The notes under the pieces are model-generated. The model saw only the letters and a list, made by a program, of their open reading frames with translations, had not been told where the DNA came from and did no database searches. Below, in pieces: positions 1 through 5,062 of a stretch of 5,062 nt of DNA. Origin of the DNA: DASRRB01 sp036732755 (GTDB taxonomy: Bacteria; Planctomycetota; B15-G4; SIAN01); contig DAINBU010000208.1 of assembly GCA_036732755.1 (NCBI GenBank), forward strand, positions 1 to 5,062, read 5' to 3'. Numbering within the stretch: position 1 is the stretch's first letter; each line of letters starts with the position of its first letter. The position numbers and the translations under genes were made by a program.

Positions 1-477
1 GCGCTGCTGTTGCCCGCCCGACAGCTCGGTCGGCCGGTGCTTCTGCCGGTCGCCGAGCCCGACCTTCTCCAGGACCGTCGCCGCGCGCTCGCGCGCCAGG
101 TGCGACGCGACCCCCTGGTAGAAGAGCGGCACCTCGACGTTCTCGAGGACGGTGAGCTGCGGGATGAGCTGGAACGACTGGAAGATGAAGCCGAGCCGCT
201 CGCCGCGCACCTCGGAGAGGCGGTCGTCGCCGAGCTGGCTCACGTCGACGTCGCCCAGGAAATAGGCGCCAGACGTCGGCCGGTCGAGGCAGCCGAGCAC
301 GTTGAGCAGCGTCGACTTGCCCGAGCCCGACGGCCCCATGATCGCCCAGTAGGAGCCGCGCTCGACCTTGAAGTCGATGCCGTCGAGCGCGCGCACGACC
401 TGGTCGCCCATCACGTAGTGGCGGCGGACGTCGCGCAGCTCGACGACGATCTCGGGGCTGCCCGGCGCGTCGCTCAC
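1..477 (-). CDS. ABC transporter ATP-binding protein, MacB/LolD type (partial, C-terminus off the left edge)
   Basis: This is the ATPase subunit of a membrane ABC exporter, acting at the cytoplasmic face of the inner membrane. The 159 visible residues hold a Walker A motif GPSGSGKST (residues 48-56), the family-typical LGCLDRPTSG stretch just after it, a Q-loop in FIFQSFQLIP (Gln100), an NVEVPL segment, and the signature LSGGQQQR (152-159) at the window edge. Walker B, the D-loop and the H-loop lie beyond position 1. The order and wording match the MacB/LolD/FtsE-like group (known family knowledge). I chose the GTG start at 477 because a GGAG ribosome-binding site sits at 489-486, 8 nt upstream, and the family N-terminus (VELRDVRRHY) follows soon after. 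The gene starts 25 nt after the adaptor stop, so it is co-transcribed with it. Whether the permease is a separate gene or is fused as in MacB cannot be seen. Confidence 0.95.
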   Translation of the reverse strand, partial: MSDAPGSPEIVVELRDVRRHYVMGDQVVRALDGIDFKVERGSYWAIMGPSGSGKSTLLNVLGCLDRPTSGAYFLGDVDVSQLGDDRLSEVRGERLGFIFQSFQLIPQLTVLENVEVPLFYQGVASHLARERAATVLEKVGLGDRQKHRPTELSGGQQQR

Positions 478-502
478 GAGTCGGGCTCCGGCGCCGCGCG
501 GC

Positions 503-2416
503 TCAGCGGCCGCCGCCCTGCACGGGCACGGCGGACGCCGCGGGCGCTGCGGCCGGCTCGGCCGGCTTCGCGGCCGGCTTCTCCCCCGCTTTCGCGTCCG
601 CCGGCGCGTCGGGCTTCGGGCCGCCCTTGCCGTCGGACTTCCCGTCACTATTCCCGTCGCCTCCGCCGAAGCGCTTGCGCGCCGCCTCCTCCATCTGCGC
701 GCGCTGCTCGGGCGTGAGGTTCTTCATCATCTCCTCGCGCGCCTTCCTCTTCTCCTCGGGCGACATCTTGTTCCACTTCTCGAGCTGCTCGGCGGTCATG
801 CCGGGCGGCACGCCGCGCGCGGTACGGCCCTCGGTGCGCTTGCCCTCGTCCGACTTCGGGCGGGCGTTGATTTCGGAGGTCTTCTGGCGCAGCTCCTCGA
901 CCGACGTCTTCGAGGCCTCCGCCGCGTCGGCGAACTTCGGCTGCGGCGCGCCGGGCGGCTCGGAGAGGAAGACGGACTGCCCCTCGCGCAACCCCTCGGT
1001 GACGGCGACGTGCTGGTCGTTGTGCAGCCCGATCTTGACCTCCTGGATCTCCGGCTTTCCGTCGGCGTCCTCGACATAGCAGAAGAAATGGTCGCCGCGG
1101 CGGCGCACCGCATGGATCGGGACGGCGATCGCGTCCTGGATCTCGTCGATCACGATCTCCGTGCTCGCGCTCATGCCGGGCCGCAGCACCGAGGTGTCGC
1201 CGCCGAGCGTGATCTCGCAGCGGTAGATCTTGAGGTCGGGGTTGAGCCATTGGTTCTGCGAGTCGGGCAGCGGCGCGATGAAGGTGACCTTGCCGAGGAA
1301 GCTCCGGTCGCCGATCGCGTCGATGCCGACCTCGGCCGGCTGCCCGAGCCGGATCTTGTCGATCGACGACTCGTGCACGCTGACGAGGACGGTCATCTCG
1401 CTCGTGTCGGGCAGGCTGATCAGGAGCTGGTGCTCGCGCACCGTCGCCCCCTCCTCGACGCGGTCGCGGTCGCTGCGGCCCATGCCACCCCCGCCCTGGT
1501 TGCCGGGGTAGACCACGAGGCCGGACGTCGGCGCCTTGATGACCGTCTTGGCGAGCTGCTCCTCGAGGTCGTCGAGCTTGTTGCGCTCGAGGTCGAGCGT
1601 CGCCTCCTTGGAATGGAGGTCGGCCTCCTTCTGCGCCATGTCGGCCACCGCGCGCAGCTTCACGCGCTCGAGCTCGGCCTTGTTCTGGTTCATCGTCGAC
1701 GTCAGCTGCATCATCTGGCGGTCGAACTCGTACTTGATCATCACCTCGAGCTGGCGCTTGGTCATGGTGAGCTTCACGCTCTTCTGGTCGCGCGCGAAGG
1801 TGTCGCCGTCGAGGTCCATCTTGGCGGCGAACTCGAGCGCGACGAGCTCCTGGGTGTCGAGCAGCTTCTGCTCGGCGATGGCGAGCTCGGACTGGGCGAG
1901 CTTGATGTCCTGCTCGGCCTGCTCCTGCTTGATCTTCCAGTCGCCCTCCCTGAACTTCTCGACGTCGGCGGTCGCGATCGCGAGGTCGACCAGCGCCTTC
2001 TCCTCCGCGCTCGCGTTGAGGCTGACCTGGATCTCCTTGGTCTTGTCGGCCTGGATCCAGGCGGCGTTCGCCTGCTCCCACTTGATGCGCTGTGCGGTGA
2101 GGTCGTTCTCGAGCGTGCTCGCGTCGAGGCGCACCAGCAGGTCGCCCTCGTTCACCTGCGTCCCCTCGGGGCAGAGGTAGAGGATCGTCGCGCCGCCCTT
2201 CACCTCGTTGTAGATGTCGTTCGACTTGCTCGCCTTGAGCTGGCCCGACTCGATCACGGAGATGCGCAGTTTCTCCTTCTTCGTCTTCCACGTGACCGCG
2301 ACGTCGCCCGCCTCCGCGGTGCTGCGGCCCTTCCACAGCCACACGCCGCCGGCCGCGATCAGCACGACGATCGCGATCACCCACACGAACGCACCGCCCC
2401 GCTGCTTCGAGCTCAT
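503..2416 (-). CDS. HlyD/MacA-family periplasmic adaptor (membrane fusion protein) of an ABC efflux system
   Basis: The 637-residue periplasmic adaptor would bridge an inner-membrane ABC transporter and an outer-membrane channel. Seen in order: a short cytoplasmic N-terminus; one membrane anchor (about 9-28, hydrophobic VWVIAIVVLIAAGGVWLW); the first lipoyl half (about 72-103, with EGTQVNEGDLLVRLD); a long Gln/Lys/Glu-rich coiled-coil region (about 104-290); the second lipoyl half (about 291-336, TVIKAPTSGLVVYP ... EGATVREHQLLISLPD) interrupted by a Gly-rich loop; a beta-barrel region (about 340-415); and a membrane-proximal domain (RPGMSASTEIVID, AVPIHAVRRRGD, EGLREGQSV). After about residue 490 comes an unusual charged, then Pro/Ala/Lys-rich, tail of about 145 residues. 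The ATG at 2416 overlaps the stop of the upstream TolC-like gene (ATGA, 2416-2413) and has GAGAGG at 2430-2425, 8 nt upstream. The same frame stays open far upstream, but that stretch is a GC-driven shadow of the TolC-like gene. The family call is secure. MacA-like use is inferred from the adjacent ATPase, and the substrate is unknown. Confidence 0.95.
   Translation of the reverse strand: MSSKQRGGAFVWVIAIVVLIAAGGVWLWKGRSTAEAGDVAVTWKTKKEKLRISVIESGQLKASKSNDIYNEVKGGATILYLCPEGTQVNEGDLLVRLDASTLENDLTAQRIKWEQANAAWIQADKTKEIQVSLNASAEEKALVDLAIATADVEKFREGDWKIKQEQAEQDIKLAQSELAIAEQKLLDTQELVALEFAAKMDLDGDTFARDQKSVKLTMTKRQLEVMIKYEFDRQMMQLTSTMNQNKAELERVKLRAVADMAQKEADLHSKEATLDLERNKLDDLEEQLAKTVIKAPTSGLVVYPGNQGGGGMGRSDRDRVEEGATVREHQLLISLPDTSEMTVLVSVHESSIDKIRLGQPAEVGIDAIGDRSFLGKVTFIAPLPDSQNQWLNPDLKIYRCEITLGGDTSVLRPGMSASTEIVIDEIQDAIAVPIHAVRRRGDHFFCYVEDADGKPEIQEVKIGLHNDQHVAVTEGLREGQSVFLSEPPGAPQPKFADAAEASKTSVEELRQKTSEINARPKSDEGKRTEGRTARGVPPGMTAEQLEKWNKMSPEEKRKAREEMMKNLTPEQRAQMEEAARKRFGGGDGNSDGKSDGKGGPKPDAPADAKAGEKPAAKPAEPAAAPAASAVPVQGGGR
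2413..2416 (-). other. ATGA stop/start overlap coupling the TolC-like and HlyD-like genes
   Basis: The TolC-like frame ends ...AAG GGA TGA and the adaptor frame begins ATG AGC, sharing the four bases ATGA. Such an overlap usually means one transcript and translational coupling. A GAGAGG motif 8 nt upstream (2430-2425) gives the adaptor its own ribosome-binding site as well. The overlap is seen directly; the coupling is inferred. Confidence 0.9.
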
Positions 2417-4347
2417 CCCTTGGTCCTCTCGTTCCCGTCGCTCCCCGCCCCCTGCCCCTCGCCCGACGCGGTCGGCGCCGCCGGCGGCGGATCGGGCCGG
2501 AAGCGGGGCCGGATGCCGTCCGTCCTGAGCTCGAGCAGCCCGAGGTCGCGGGAGAGCTCGAGCTCGCCGATGTGGTGGTCGATCAGGGCGCGCGTCAGCG
2601 TGTTGCGCGCGTCGTTCAGCGAGTTGACGGCGTCGGTGTAGTCGCGGATCTCCGAGCGGCCCATCGAGAGCTGCAGCGCGGTCGACGCCTCGCGCCGCTC
2701 CGCCACCTCGACGCCGAGCCGCTGCAGCCGGATCGTCTCCATCGCCTGCGCCAGCCTGCGCACGTCGACGCGCACGCTCTGGCGCACCGAGTCCTCGGAG
2801 AGTGACGCGGTGCGCCTCTGCAGCTCGACGTTGATCAGCGCCGCGCGGTAGGCATTGCGCTCGGCCAGGCGGTCGAGCGGCAGGTCGAGGCTCACGCCCG
2901 CGTTCCACGTCGCGTGGCCCGCCTGCGTCTTGAAGACGGTGTCCTGCTCGGTCGGCACCGAGACGCCGCCGTTCACGTCGAGCGCGGCGCGCAGCGCGTC
3001 CTCGGTCACCTTCACGCGCCGCTCGGTGTCGTCCATGCGCGCCAGCTCGTTCAGGTGGTCGTAGCGGTGGGCGAGCGCGATCTGCGACCCCTCGGCGTCG
3101 CCGAGCGGCGCCGGCTGGGGCAGGGCGGCGCGCAGCTCGTCGAGGTCGGCGGCGTCGGGGACGAACTCCGCCTCCATGGGGAGGCCGAGCGTGACCTTGA
3201 AGGCGTCGACCGCGTCTTCGTAGCCGCGCTGCAGCTGGATCCAGGAGTTGCGCGCGGAGAGCTCGGCCTGCCGCGCCTGCGACACCTGGATCTCCGGCAG
3301 GCGGCCGCGCACGCCCCTCGCCTTCGACTGCTCCTGCACGTCGATCAGCTGCAGGTAGGAGACGCGCGCGTTCTCCATCGAGTCGCGCAGCACCAGCAGG
3401 TTCATGTAGTCGCGCGCGACCTGGACCGCGAAGACCTGCCGGAAGCGCTCGTAGTCGCGCATCTGGTAGTAGACGTCGCGCTCCGCCTGGACGAGCGGCT
3501 CCTCCGCGATCGTGAAGCCGGCGCCGCGCAGCAGCGGCTGCGTGAACGTGATGTCCATCAGCGAGCTGGTGGTGCTGCTCTTCCCGTTCGTGAAGTCGAA
3601 GCCGGTGAAGTTCTTGAGCAGGGAGTTGGTGAAGTCGAACACCAGCAGCCCGCCCGTCTCGAGCTTGCGCGTGACCGAGAGCGACGTCGTGAGCGAGCCC
3701 TGCCGTGTCCTGCCTGCGTCGCCGGGGTTGTCGATGCTCGACCACTGGTAGTCGGAGGTGACGCCGTAGTGGTTCTCGAACTGGTAGCGCTGGAAGGTGA
3801 GGTCGAGCGCCGAGAGGTAGACCTGCTCCTTCTGCCGCTGGTAGTCGCGGTTGTTCTCGGCGGCGATCGCGACCGCGTCGATCAGGCGGATCCTGCGCGC
3901 CTGGAGGAGCGCCGGGTCGTTCGCCTGGAACGGGGCGAGGTCGGCGGCGTGCGCCTTCTCGACCTCGGCGAGGTGGCGGGCGCGCGCCTGCCGGATCTCG
4001 TCCATCTTCTCGATCGTCATCTCGTCGGGCGCGTCGAGGCCCGACTCGGGGGCCGCGGCGCCCGGCTCGAAGCGGGCGGCCGTCTCGCCCTGGCGCGCGG
4101 CGCGCAGCTCGGCGAGCGCCGCCTCGAGCTGCGCGCGCAGGGCGTCTTGCGCCTGCTCGATGGTGAAGCCGGTGTCCTCGCTGAACCTGCGGAAGTCCTT
4201 CTGCTTCTTGGCGAGGATCTCGGCGACCTCGTGGTCGGCGTCCTTCTTGTACTGCTCGGCCGAGCACCCCGCGGCCGCCATCGCTCCGGCGGCGGCCGCG
4301 GCGACGAGCAGCGCCGCCGTGCGGTCGATTCGTTGTCGTGGTGCCAT
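2413..4347 (-). CDS. TolC-family outer-membrane efflux lipoprotein
   Basis: The 644-residue outer-membrane factor would form the exit duct of the tripartite exporter encoded by this operon. The N-terminus (MAPRQRIDRT, then an Ala-rich hydrophobic core) ends in a lipobox-like AAGC, predicting cleavage and lipidation at Cys28. Residues about 29-150 form an unusual, largely helical, charged segment. The first outer-membrane-efflux repeat starts near 152 (RRIRLIDAVAIAAENNRDYQ), with strand-like segments (TTSLSVTRKLETGGLLVFDF) and a PLLRGAG turn (271-277). The second repeat spans about 423-605 (SQIALAHRYDHLNELARMDD; VSLDLPLDRLAERNAYRAA; the helix ending in LGLLEL). A Pro/Gly-rich tail of about 35 residues follows. 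I chose the ATG at 4347 because it places the signal peptide at the very N-terminus. An in-frame GTG at 4434 would add 29 Arg/Pro-rich residues before it. No Shine-Dalgarno sequence is visible upstream. The stop TGA (2415-2413) overlaps the adaptor ATG, indicating translational coupling. Confidence 0.93.
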   Translation of the reverse strand: MAPRQRIDRTAALLVAAAAAGAMAAAGCSAEQYKKDADHEVAEILAKKQKDFRRFSEDTGFTIEQAQDALRAQLEAALAELRAARQGETAARFEPGAAAPESGLDAPDEMTIEKMDEIRQARARHLAEVEKAHAADLAPFQANDPALLQARRIRLIDAVAIAAENNRDYQRQKEQVYLSALDLTFQRYQFENHYGVTSDYQWSSIDNPGDAGRTRQGSLTTSLSVTRKLETGGLLVFDFTNSLLKNFTGFDFTNGKSSTTSSLMDITFTQPLLRGAGFTIAEEPLVQAERDVYYQMRDYERFRQVFAVQVARDYMNLLVLRDSMENARVSYLQLIDVQEQSKARGVRGRLPEIQVSQARQAELSARNSWIQLQRGYEDAVDAFKVTLGLPMEAEFVPDAADLDELRAALPQPAPLGDAEGSQIALAHRYDHLNELARMDDTERRVKVTEDALRAALDVNGGVSVPTEQDTVFKTQAGHATWNAGVSLDLPLDRLAERNAYRAALINVELQRRTASLSEDSVRQSVRVDVRRLAQAMETIRLQRLGVEVAERREASTALQLSMGRSEIRDYTDAVNSLNDARNTLTRALIDHHIGELELSRDLGLLELRTDGIRPRFRPDPPPAAPTASGEGQGAGSDGNERTKG

Positions 4348-4459
4348 CGTGGGTTGGTGCAGGGGCGATGCTCGTCTTTTCGGCACGCTCCGCAGAACGG
4401 GCACGGTACGACGGCCCGCCGGAGGAGTTCGCACGGATTTTCGGGTGTGGAACCCCGGC

Positions 4460-4696
4460 TCAGGCGCGCGCGGCTCCGATCAGCTGGACGACCTCGCCCT
4501 CCTCCGGGAAGCGGTGGAGCGCGAGCTTCGAGAACAGGACCTTGCCGTTCACCGTCACTTCGAAGGCGCCGCCGTCGGACGGCACGAGCTTCAGGCTCTG
4601 GATCTTCCTCTTGTAGTTCGCGAGCAGTTCGCCCGTCAGACCGACGGCGCGCGGCTCGTAGTTTCAGACCGTGCAGTAGCGGATCTCGACGTCCAA
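4460..4696 (-). CDS. Selenoprotein of the Rdx family (SelT/SelW/SelH-like), in-frame UGA decoded as Sec11
   Basis: This encodes a small thioredoxin-fold selenoprotein of 78 residues, probably a cytoplasmic thiol redox protein. Its substrate is not known for bacterial members. Read through an in-frame TGA at 4666-4664, it starts MDVEIRYCTVUNYEPRAVGL. This is the family's hallmark opening: a beta strand, then CxxU (Cys8-Thr-Val-Sec11), then NYxPRA. The rest is equally typical: helix LTGELLANYKRKI, then LKLVPSDGGAFEVTVNGKVL, then FSKLELHRFPEEGEVVQLI, ending at TGA 4462-4460. Both sides of the internal TGA match the family, so it is not a true stop. The length is normal for the family. No ATG exists in the open frame, which runs back only to a stop at 4765-4763. 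I chose TTG at 4696 because GAGGAG (4708-4703) lies 6 nt upstream and homologues begin just before this strand. A pseudogene with a nonsense mutation is the alternative, but the SECIS-like hairpin after the TGA argues against it. The efflux operon starts 112 nt downstream on the same strand. Confidence 0.93.
4630..4649 (-). promoter_or_regulatory. Bacterial SECIS-like hairpin inside the selenoprotein gene
   Basis: On the minus strand CCGTC (4647-4643) pairs perfectly with GACGG (4637-4633) around a 5-nt loop GGTCT (4642-4638). Two more pairs (CG 4649-4648 with CG 4631-4630) extend the stem past one bulged G (4632). The loop begins 22 nt after the TGA. Bacterial SECIS elements lie within the coding sequence shortly after the UGA and carry G at the start of the apical loop. 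The E. coli fdhF element also has GGUCU in its loop, in the same GGU-CUG codon phase. A 5'-side bulged U like that of E. coli is not seen here. SelB binding is inferred. Confidence 0.75.
4664..4666 (-). other. Selenocysteine UGA codon (Sec11)
   Basis: The codon TGA sits in the order TGC ACG GTC TGA AAC TAC, giving C-T-V-U-N-Y. In the Rdx family this position holds the resolving or attacking Cys or Sec of the CxxC/CxxU motif. The frame stays family-like for 67 codons after it and ends at a different stop. Insertion would need SelB, tRNA-Sec and the SECIS-like hairpin just downstream. Confidence 0.9.
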
Positions 4697-4708
4697 GCGG
4701 GGCTCCTC
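4697..4708 (-). promoter_or_regulatory. Ribosome-binding site deciding the TTG start of the selenoprotein gene
   Basis: GAGGAG at 4708-4703 is followed by the 6-nt spacer CCCCGC and then TTG at 4696-4694. Because the open frame upstream contains no ATG, this near-ideal Shine-Dalgarno spacing is the main argument for the TTG start. Confidence 0.7.
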
Positions 4709-4775
4709 GGCCGGCGCGGGCGCGGCGATTCTTCGCTGCGGGGCGGCGACGGCAGCCGGGTATTACCGCCGGCCG

Positions 4776-4797
4776 CGCGCCCGAAGGCAAGGGCGCG
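4776..4797. repeat. 7-bp perfect inverted repeat in the divergent intergenic region
   Basis: CGCGCCC (4776-4782) and GGGCGCG (4791-4797) are perfect reverse complements around the 8-nt loop GAAGGCAA. The element lies between the selenoprotein gene and the divergent membrane-protein gene. No T-run follows on either strand, so it is not an intrinsic terminator. It could be a leader hairpin for either transcript or a protein-binding site. In DNA this GC-rich, chance pairing is also possible. Confidence 0.5.
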
Positions 4798-4839
4798 TCC
4801 GGGGAGCCGGGCGCGCGCGCTGGGAGGTCGGCGCCGGCA

Positions 4840-4861
4840 ATGACGGACGCATGACGGACGC
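4840..4861 (+). repeat. Perfect 11-bp tandem duplication over the start codon (ATGACGGACGC twice)
   Basis: ATGACGGACGC occurs at 4840-4850 and again, immediately adjacent, at 4851-4861. The first copy reads ATG ACG GAC GCA TGA, a 4-codon mini-ORF (MTDA) whose TGA (4852-4854) overlaps the ATG of the membrane-protein gene (4851). The unit length is not a multiple of three, so the copies are in different frames. Confidence 0.9.
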
Positions 4862-5062
4862 CACCTCCACCGACGCGATCGAACGCTGGATCTCCTCGTT
4901 CTCCGCAGCGCCGCGCTGCGCGCTCGGGGCCGGCGCGATCGCGATCGGACTGCTCGCCGCGTTCGGCGTCGCGCGCTGGCTCCTGCCCGCTCCCGCTCCC
5001 GATGCGGCGGCGCCGGCTGCGCCGCCCGATCCGCCGGCGTCCGGCGCGCCGCTCCCCGACCG
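4851..5062 (+). CDS. Unrecognised single-pass membrane protein (partial, runs off the right edge)
   Basis: The 70 complete visible codons start at ATG 4851 and have no stop up to the edge. The protein opens with a polar stretch (MTDATSTDAIERWISSF), then a hydrophobic segment of about 23 residues (about 24-46: ALGAGAIAIGLLAAFGVARW then LLP), then a Pro/Ala-rich linker (APAPDAAAPAAPPDPPASG). That is the layout of an inner-membrane protein with a short cytoplasmic N-terminus and a flexible periplasmic linker before an unseen domain. TonB-like proteins, secretion-system anchors and anti-sigma factors all share it, so I do not name a function. GGAGG lies at 4823-4827, but it is 23 nt from this ATG and only 12 nt from an out-of-frame ATG at 4840. 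The gene is divergent from the selenoprotein gene, with 154 nt between the starts. The short length leaves some doubt. Confidence 0.62.
   Translation, partial: MTDATSTDAIERWISSFSAAPRCALGAGAIAIGLLAAFGVARWLLPAPAPDAAAPAAPPDPPASGAPLPD

Noticed and set aside
1010..2641. Long plus-strand open frame (543 codons) antisense to the adaptor
   Set aside because: It is a Leu/Val/Asp/Arg-rich antisense shadow with no recognisable motif. The minus-strand adaptor explains the region fully.
2417..4267. The adaptor reading frame stays open far upstream, giving an apparent 1254-residue protein
   Set aside because: The upstream part is Arg/Ala/Pro-rich and lies in another frame of the clearly real TolC-like gene. 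The adaptor anchor segment begins exactly at ATG 2416, with an ATGA overlap and a ribosome-binding site.
4382..4405. Direct repeat GGCACG at 4382-4387 and 4400-4405 in the gap before the TolC-like gene as a possible operator
   Set aside because: Six-base GC-rich repeats are expected by chance in this composition, and nothing else supports an operator.
4345..4420. A minus-strand frame reading CPFCGAC followed by a further Cys, resembling a zinc ribbon, between the selenoprotein and the TolC-like gene
   Set aside because: The four-Cys cluster lies in a frame that otherwise reads Arg/Ala/Pro-rich noise and continues into the TolC-like gene out of frame. It has no start or ribosome-binding site of its own.
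4338..4616. Plus-strand 92-codon open frame opposite the selenoprotein
   Set aside because: It is antisense to the family-matching selenoprotein frame, has no motif, and has no upstream ribosome-binding site that stands out.
4664..4666. The internal TGA as a pseudogene-making nonsense mutation
   Set aside because: It falls exactly on the redox position of the CxxU motif, is followed by a SECIS-like hairpin, and the frame downstream is intact to the expected family length.
4761..4766. TATTAC as a possible -10 box for the divergent plus-strand gene
   Set aside because: It is the only AT-rich hexamer in the gap and matches four of six bases, but no -35-like hexamer sits at 16-18 bp, so it cannot be called a promoter.
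2914..4854. Long plus-strand open frame (646 codons) antisense to the TolC-like gene and the selenoprotein
   Set aside because: Its composition (Arg, Leu, Val, Asp-rich without domain motifs) is the mirror of GC-biased codons on the other strand. It lies opposite well-supported genes.

Overview
This is a GC-rich window from a diderm (Gram-negative-type) bacterium. It has three parts: an envelope efflux operon on the minus strand, a small selenoprotein gene upstream of it on the same strand, and the start of a divergent membrane-protein gene on the plus strand. The lipid-anchored TolC-like channel and the style of the adaptor protein resemble envelope exporters of Planctomycetota/PVC or deltaproteobacterial lineages. 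That taxonomic hint is recalled from family style only and is weak. In-frame UGA decoding implies that the host has the Sec machinery (SelA, SelB, SelC, SelD), which lies outside the window.

Layout on the minus strand, in transcription order. (1) 4696-4460 is a 78-residue Rdx (SelT/SelW/SelH) family selenoprotein. It has a CxxU redox motif encoded with an in-frame TGA at 4666-4664, a TTG start behind a GAGGAG ribosome-binding site, and a SECIS-like hairpin with a GGUCU apical loop just after the TGA. A standard gene caller would miss or truncate it. (2) 4347-2413 is a TolC-family outer-membrane factor with a lipoprotein signal peptide. (3) 2416-503 is an HlyD/MacA-type periplasmic adaptor that overlaps gene 2 by ATGA. 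(4) 477 to the left edge is the N-terminal part of a MacB/LolD-type ABC ATPase, cut just after its LSGGQQQR signature. Genes 2-4 form a tight operon that would build a tripartite ABC exporter. The permease is not visible and would be expected beyond the left edge.

On the plus strand, 4851 to the right edge encodes the start of an unrecognised single-pass membrane protein with a Pro/Ala-rich segment after the membrane span. Its start codon lies in a perfect 11-bp tandem duplication, which creates a 4-codon mini-ORF overlapping the start by ATGA.

The most notable item is the selenoprotein with its embedded SECIS-like element. Secondary points are the duplicated start region of the divergent gene, the long charged tail of the adaptor carrying LTPEQ-like motifs, and the helical N-terminal extension of the outer-membrane lipoprotein. 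The intergenic gaps (4348-4459 and 4697-4850) are short and show no convincing promoter. The many long open frames on the opposite strand are GC-driven shadows.
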